Positions 6,163 to 8,753 of a DNA stretch of 8,753 bases are shown here, one piece after another (position 1 is the first letter of the stretch; every line of letters starts with the position of its first letter). Where the stretch lies: assembly GCA_002386525.1 (NCBI GenBank), contig DGIS01000007.1, positions 160,161-168,913 on the forward strand, read 5' to 3'. Both the position numbers and the translations under genes were made by a program. The DNA is from Sphingobacterium sp. UBA4616. GTDB taxonomy: Bacteria > Bacteroidota > Bacteroidia > Sphingobacteriales > Sphingobacteriaceae. The notes under the pieces are model-generated. The model ran no database searches and had not been told where the DNA came from. It saw nothing but the letters and a program-made list of their open reading frames with translations.

Positions 6163-6621
6163 ATGCGCGCAGTTATACAACGAGTTACCAAGGCTTCTTG
6201 TACAGTAAATAATCAGATTACAGGCCATATCCAAAAAGGACTAATGATCTTATTAGGAGTTGAAGAGGCTGATACGATAGACGACCTCAAATGGCTAGGG
6301 CAAAAATTTATCAACTTGCGCATTTTCGAGGATGAGCAGGGTTTGATGAATAAATCAATACAAGATGTAGACGGAAATATCCTACTCATATCACAATTCA
6401 CGCTCTTTGCCCAAACAAAAAAAGGCAACAGACCTTCCTTCATCAGAGCGGCAAAACCAGATAAAGCTAAACCAATGTATGAAGAAATGGCTTCACTACT
6501 GAGTCACTTACTTCAAAAAGAAATTCAGCTTGGTATCTTCGGTGCCGATATGAAAATAGACCTTTTGAACGATGGCCCAGTTACCATCATCATGGATACA
6601 AAAGATAAGGAAAACTTTTAA
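6163..6621 (+). CDS. dtd: D-aminoacyl-tRNA deacylase
   Basis: A 152-residue cytoplasmic homodimeric enzyme that hydrolyses D-amino acids (and glycine mischarged on tRNA-Ala) from tRNA, as chiral proofreading for translation. It opens with the family N-terminus MRAVIQRVTKAS and carries both DTD signatures: SQFT (77-80) in LLISQFTLFA, and the Gly-cisPro motif GPVT (138-141) in LLNDGPVTIIM. The two meet across the dimer to build the active site. KGNRPSF (87-93) is also typical. Length is close to the usual 145-150. I start at ATG 6163, not at the in-frame TTG at 6121, because the upstream 14 codons overlap a promoter-like sequence and the family starts with MRAVIQR. No Shine-Dalgarno is seen, as is common in Bacteroidetes. 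The MazG-like gene follows after 16 bases, suggesting an operon. Confidence 0.97.
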   Translation: MRAVIQRVTKASCTVNNQITGHIQKGLMILLGVEEADTIDDLKWLGQKFINLRIFEDEQGLMNKSIQDVDGNILLISQFTLFAQTKKGNRPSFIRAAKPDKAKPMYEEMASLLSHLLQKEIQLGIFGADMKIDLLNDGPVTIIMDTKDKENF

Positions 6622-6637
6622 TTTTTTATTCAACAAT

Positions 6638-6964
6638 ATGACCATCAAAGAAGCACAGTTAGTTATTGACAAATGGATCAATAGTACCGGAGTACGTTAT
6701 TTCAACGAATTGACAAATACAGCCATACTGATGGAAGAAGTTGGTGAAGTTGCACGCATTATGGCAAGGCAATATGGGGAACAATCGTTCAAAAAATCTG
6801 ATAAAGAAGTTAATTTAGCAGATGAGATGGCTGATGTATTATTCGTTTTGATGTGCCTTGCCAATCAAACTGGCATCGACTTGACGGAAGCCCTGGAGCA
6901 AAATCTTCAAAAGAAATCAATTCGGGATGCCGACCGGCATAAAAATAACACGAAGCTCAAATAA
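6638..6964 (+). CDS. MazG-like nucleotide pyrophosphohydrolase
   Basis: A 108-residue single-domain protein of the all-alpha NTP pyrophosphatase (MazG-like) superfamily, which hydrolyses (d)NTPs, often damaged or non-canonical ones, to the monophosphate and pyrophosphate. The magnesium-binding signature is present: MEEVGEVARIMAR supplies Glu33, Glu34 and Glu37, and LADEMADVLFVL supplies Glu63 and Asp66. IRDADRHK is the conserved C-terminal tail of these short forms. Size fits the 95-120-residue dimeric or tetrameric group rather than full E. coli MazG (about 260). I start at ATG 6638. An in-frame alternative at 6572 would overlap the end of dtd and add 22 residues without family support. It follows dtd by 16 bases, so the two are probably co-transcribed; both remove faulty metabolites. 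The exact nucleotide preference cannot be told from sequence. Confidence 0.92.
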   Translation: MTIKEAQLVIDKWINSTGVRYFNELTNTAILMEEVGEVARIMARQYGEQSFKKSDKEVNLADEMADVLFVLMCLANQTGIDLTEALEQNLQKKSIRDADRHKNNTKLK

Positions 6965-7006
6965 TGACTTAATAAGATGATTTCTACAACTCCCTGAGAT
7001 GCTATT

Positions 7007-7014
7007 TAAAATTG
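7007..7014 (+). promoter_or_regulatory. Weak candidate -7 element before the gamma-glutamyltransferase gene
   Basis: TAAAATTG differs by one base from TAnnTTTG and lies 13 bases before ATG 7028. No intrinsic terminator is visible in the 63-base gap after the MazG-like gene, so read-through from the dtd operon is equally possible. Confidence 0.25.
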
Positions 7015-7027
7015 TAAATCGGATACG

Positions 7028-8728
7028 ATGCATAAATTCATAACCTATTCGCTCATAGCTAGCGTGTTCATTGCTTCTTGTACAACAAAACAGCGGCTAA
7101 ATTCCAGCGTTGAGCAACCCAGTACATTTAATAAGGCGGCAGTAGTAACTGCTCACCCTTTGGCTTCAGAAATTGGTGTAAAGATCTTAAAACAAGGTGG
7201 AAATGCAATAGATGCTGCAGTTGCCGTACAATTTGCCCTTGCAGTGGTTTATCCAAATGCCGGAAATATTGGCGGCGGCGGCTTTATGCTCTATCGTGAT
7301 CATAATGGCGAATTAGATGCGCTGGACTTTCGCGAGAAAGCTCCTTTAAAAGCAACACGAGATATGTATCTTGATGCGCAAGGTAATGTTGTTCCAGAGC
7401 TGAGCCTGTATAGTCAATTAGCATCAGGTATTCCTGGTTCTGTCGCGGGTATGTGGGAAGCACACAAAAAGTATGGTAAATTACAGTGGAAAGATCTCCT
7501 ACTCCCCGCAATCCAGCTAGCCAGAAAAGGTTTTAAAATCAGTCAAAGACAAGCCAATGAGTTTGAAAGCCATAAAGATCGTTTTGTCAGGCTAAACCCG
7601 TCTGGCGCGGCGATTATCAAAACGACCTCATGGAAATCGGGAGATCTATTTCTTCAAGAGGAACTTGCAAAAACACTGGAAAGAATTGCAGATGAGGGTC
7701 GAGATGGCTTCTATAAAGGGAAAACAGCAGACTTACTGGTCGCTGAAATGAGTCAAGGAAAAGGAATTATTACGCACCAAGACCTCTTGGAATACCAAGC
7801 AATTTGGCGCAGTCCAATTCATACAAACTATCGAGGATATAAAGTCATTTCGATGCCGCCACCATCTAGTGGAGGAACTTCTCTTTTAGCCCTACTCAAA
7901 TCCGTTGAGCAGTTTCCGCTACAACGTTGGGGGTTTCAGACCGATTCAACTATTCGTGTTATAGTGGAGGCCGAACGCTATGTCTATGCCAATAGAGCGA
8001 AGTATCTCGGGGATCCTGATTTTGTTAAGGTACCTATCCAACATCTCATAGACTCCAGTTCCAATGCAAGTAAACTGCATGCATTTAATTTCCATAAAGC
8101 GGCATTGAGTAAAGAGATCAATGCTGACATCATACCTGGCTATGAAAGTGAGCAAACAACGCATTTTAATATTGTTGATGCACAAGGTAATGCGGTGTCT
8201 ATTACAACGACACTTAATGATTCGTATGGATCGGGCGTATTTGTAGCCGGCGCAGGCTTCCTATTAAACAATGAAATGGACGATTTTTCGGTGAAAGCCG
8301 GCGTACCTAACATGTACGGTTTGACAGGTGAAAAGGCAAATGAGATTCAGCCAGGTAAAAGAATGCTCAGTTCGATGACACCTACTATTGTAGAAAAAAA
8401 TGGCAAGCTATTTATGGTTGTCGGCACCCCAGGAGGATCGACGATTATTACGTCTGTTTTTCAGACTATTCTAAACGTCATCGACTTCAGAAAGAACGCA
8501 CAGGCAGCTGTTAGCTTGCCAAGATTTCATCATCAATGGCTTCCTGATCATGTCGATGTCGAGCATAATGCCATTGATGCCAACCTGCGTAATCAATTGG
8601 CAAAAGATGGCTATACGATAAATCAGAGGGGGGCAATCGGTCGTGTGGAGAATATCGTGGTATTACCGGACGGTAAATTACAGACCGGAGCCGATCCGCG
8701 TGGAGACGATACGGCAAAGGGTTACTAA
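7028..8728 (+). CDS. ggt: Gamma-glutamyltransferase (gamma-glutamyltranspeptidase), lipoprotein form
   Basis: A complete 566-residue N-terminal-nucleophile enzyme that cleaves gamma-glutamyl bonds of glutathione and related peptides, transferring the glutamyl group to water or amino acids. The precursor should self-cleave between Gln376 and Thr377 in SEQTTHFNIVD, leaving Thr377 as nucleophile of the small subunit. Residues matching the E. coli active site are present: Arg102 in DFREKAP (substrate carboxylate), Thr395 and Asn397 in TTLND, Asp419 in NNEMDDF, Ser448-Ser449 in MLSSMTPT, and Gly469-Gly470 in GTPGGS (oxyanion hole). E. coli Gln430 appears as Glu416. The lid loop between Asp419 and Ser448 is present, as in the E. 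coli type. Unlike soluble periplasmic E. coli GGT, the N-terminus ends in a lipobox (FIAS-C18), implying a lipid anchor. No acidic surface-export signal follows Cys18, so a periplasm-facing location is inferred. No Shine-Dalgarno is seen. It lies 63 bases after the MazG-like gene. Confidence 0.97.
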   Translation: MHKFITYSLIASVFIASCTTKQRLNSSVEQPSTFNKAAVVTAHPLASEIGVKILKQGGNAIDAAVAVQFALAVVYPNAGNIGGGGFMLYRDHNGELDALDFREKAPLKATRDMYLDAQGNVVPELSLYSQLASGIPGSVAGMWEAHKKYGKLQWKDLLLPAIQLARKGFKISQRQANEFESHKDRFVRLNPSGAAIIKTTSWKSGDLFLQEELAKTLERIADEGRDGFYKGKTADLLVAEMSQGKGIITHQDLLEYQAIWRSPIHTNYRGYKVISMPPPSSGGTSLLALLKSVEQFPLQRWGFQTDSTIRVIVEAERYVYANRAKYLGDPDFVKVPIQHLIDSSSNASKLHAFNFHKAALSKEINADIIPGYESEQTTHFNIVDAQGNAVSITTTLNDSYGSGVFVAGAGFLLNNEMDDFSVKAGVPNMYGLTGEKANEIQPGKRMLSSMTPTIVEKNGKLFMVVGTPGGSTIITSVFQTILNVIDFRKNAQAAVSLPRFHHQWLPDHVDVEHNAIDANLRNQLAKDGYTINQRGAIGRVENIVVLPDGKLQTGADPRGDDTAKGY

Positions 8729-8753
8729 GGTCAAAAAAAATACGGGCTCTTTT

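Noticed and set aside
5952..6234. Two overlapping minus-strand open frames (79 and 85 codons) across the receptor-dtd gap.
   Set aside because: They run through the intrinsic terminator and into dtd on the opposite strand; the peptides are low-complexity Lys/Arg/Ser-rich products of the stem sequence.
8729..8753. A-run followed by ACGGGCTCTTTT at the right edge, possibly the 5' arm of a terminator for ggt.
   Set aside because: The window ends before a second arm could be seen, so no hairpin can be shown.

Overview
The window looks like chromosomal DNA from a Bacteroidetes bacterium, most like the Sphingobacteriaceae (Sphingobacterium/Pedobacter type). Evidence: moderately AT-rich DNA; a TonB-dependent receptor with an N-terminal carboxypeptidase-regulatory-like domain; mostly absent Shine-Dalgarno sequences; and several matches to the Bacteroidetes -7 promoter element TAnnTTTG. 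The genus is inferred from protein character only. I see no insertion sequence, phage gene, CRISPR array, tRNA or rRNA.

Layout. Minus strand, read right to left: a metal-dependent amidohydrolase of the deaminase type (1938-3113), an acylphosphatase (1538-1819), and a polysaccharide/O-antigen flippase-like membrane protein (30-1532). The last two are only 5 bases apart, and the flippase starts with GTG, so they are probably co-transcribed. The 118-base gap between the amidohydrolase and acylphosphatase starts holds a long inverted repeat, a short palindrome and a good -7 promoter match.

A 373-base divergent intergenic region (3114-3486) separates this block from the plus-strand genes. Its left two-thirds is AT-rich with no gene I can support. 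Its right third holds a TPP (thiamine pyrophosphate) riboswitch, followed by a stem-loop that reaches into the start region of the next gene. That gene (3520-5955) is a TonB-dependent outer-membrane receptor, so its substrate is probably thiamine or a thiamine derivative. It ends at a strong intrinsic terminator (6041-6087).

Next come two small 'housecleaning' enzymes in a likely operon: D-aminoacyl-tRNA deacylase (6163-6621) and a MazG-like nucleotide pyrophosphohydrolase (6638-6964). A complete gamma-glutamyltransferase with a lipoprotein signal peptide follows (7028-8728). The 29 bases at the left end and 25 bases at the right end hold no gene I can identify.

Most of the window is ordinary housekeeping. 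The most informative element is the riboswitch-receptor unit: it stands alone without thiamine transport or salvage genes beside it, its aptamer carries an extra hairpin in the P2-P4 junction, and its expression platform appears to overlap an alternative start codon. I did not find a clearly new multi-gene system.
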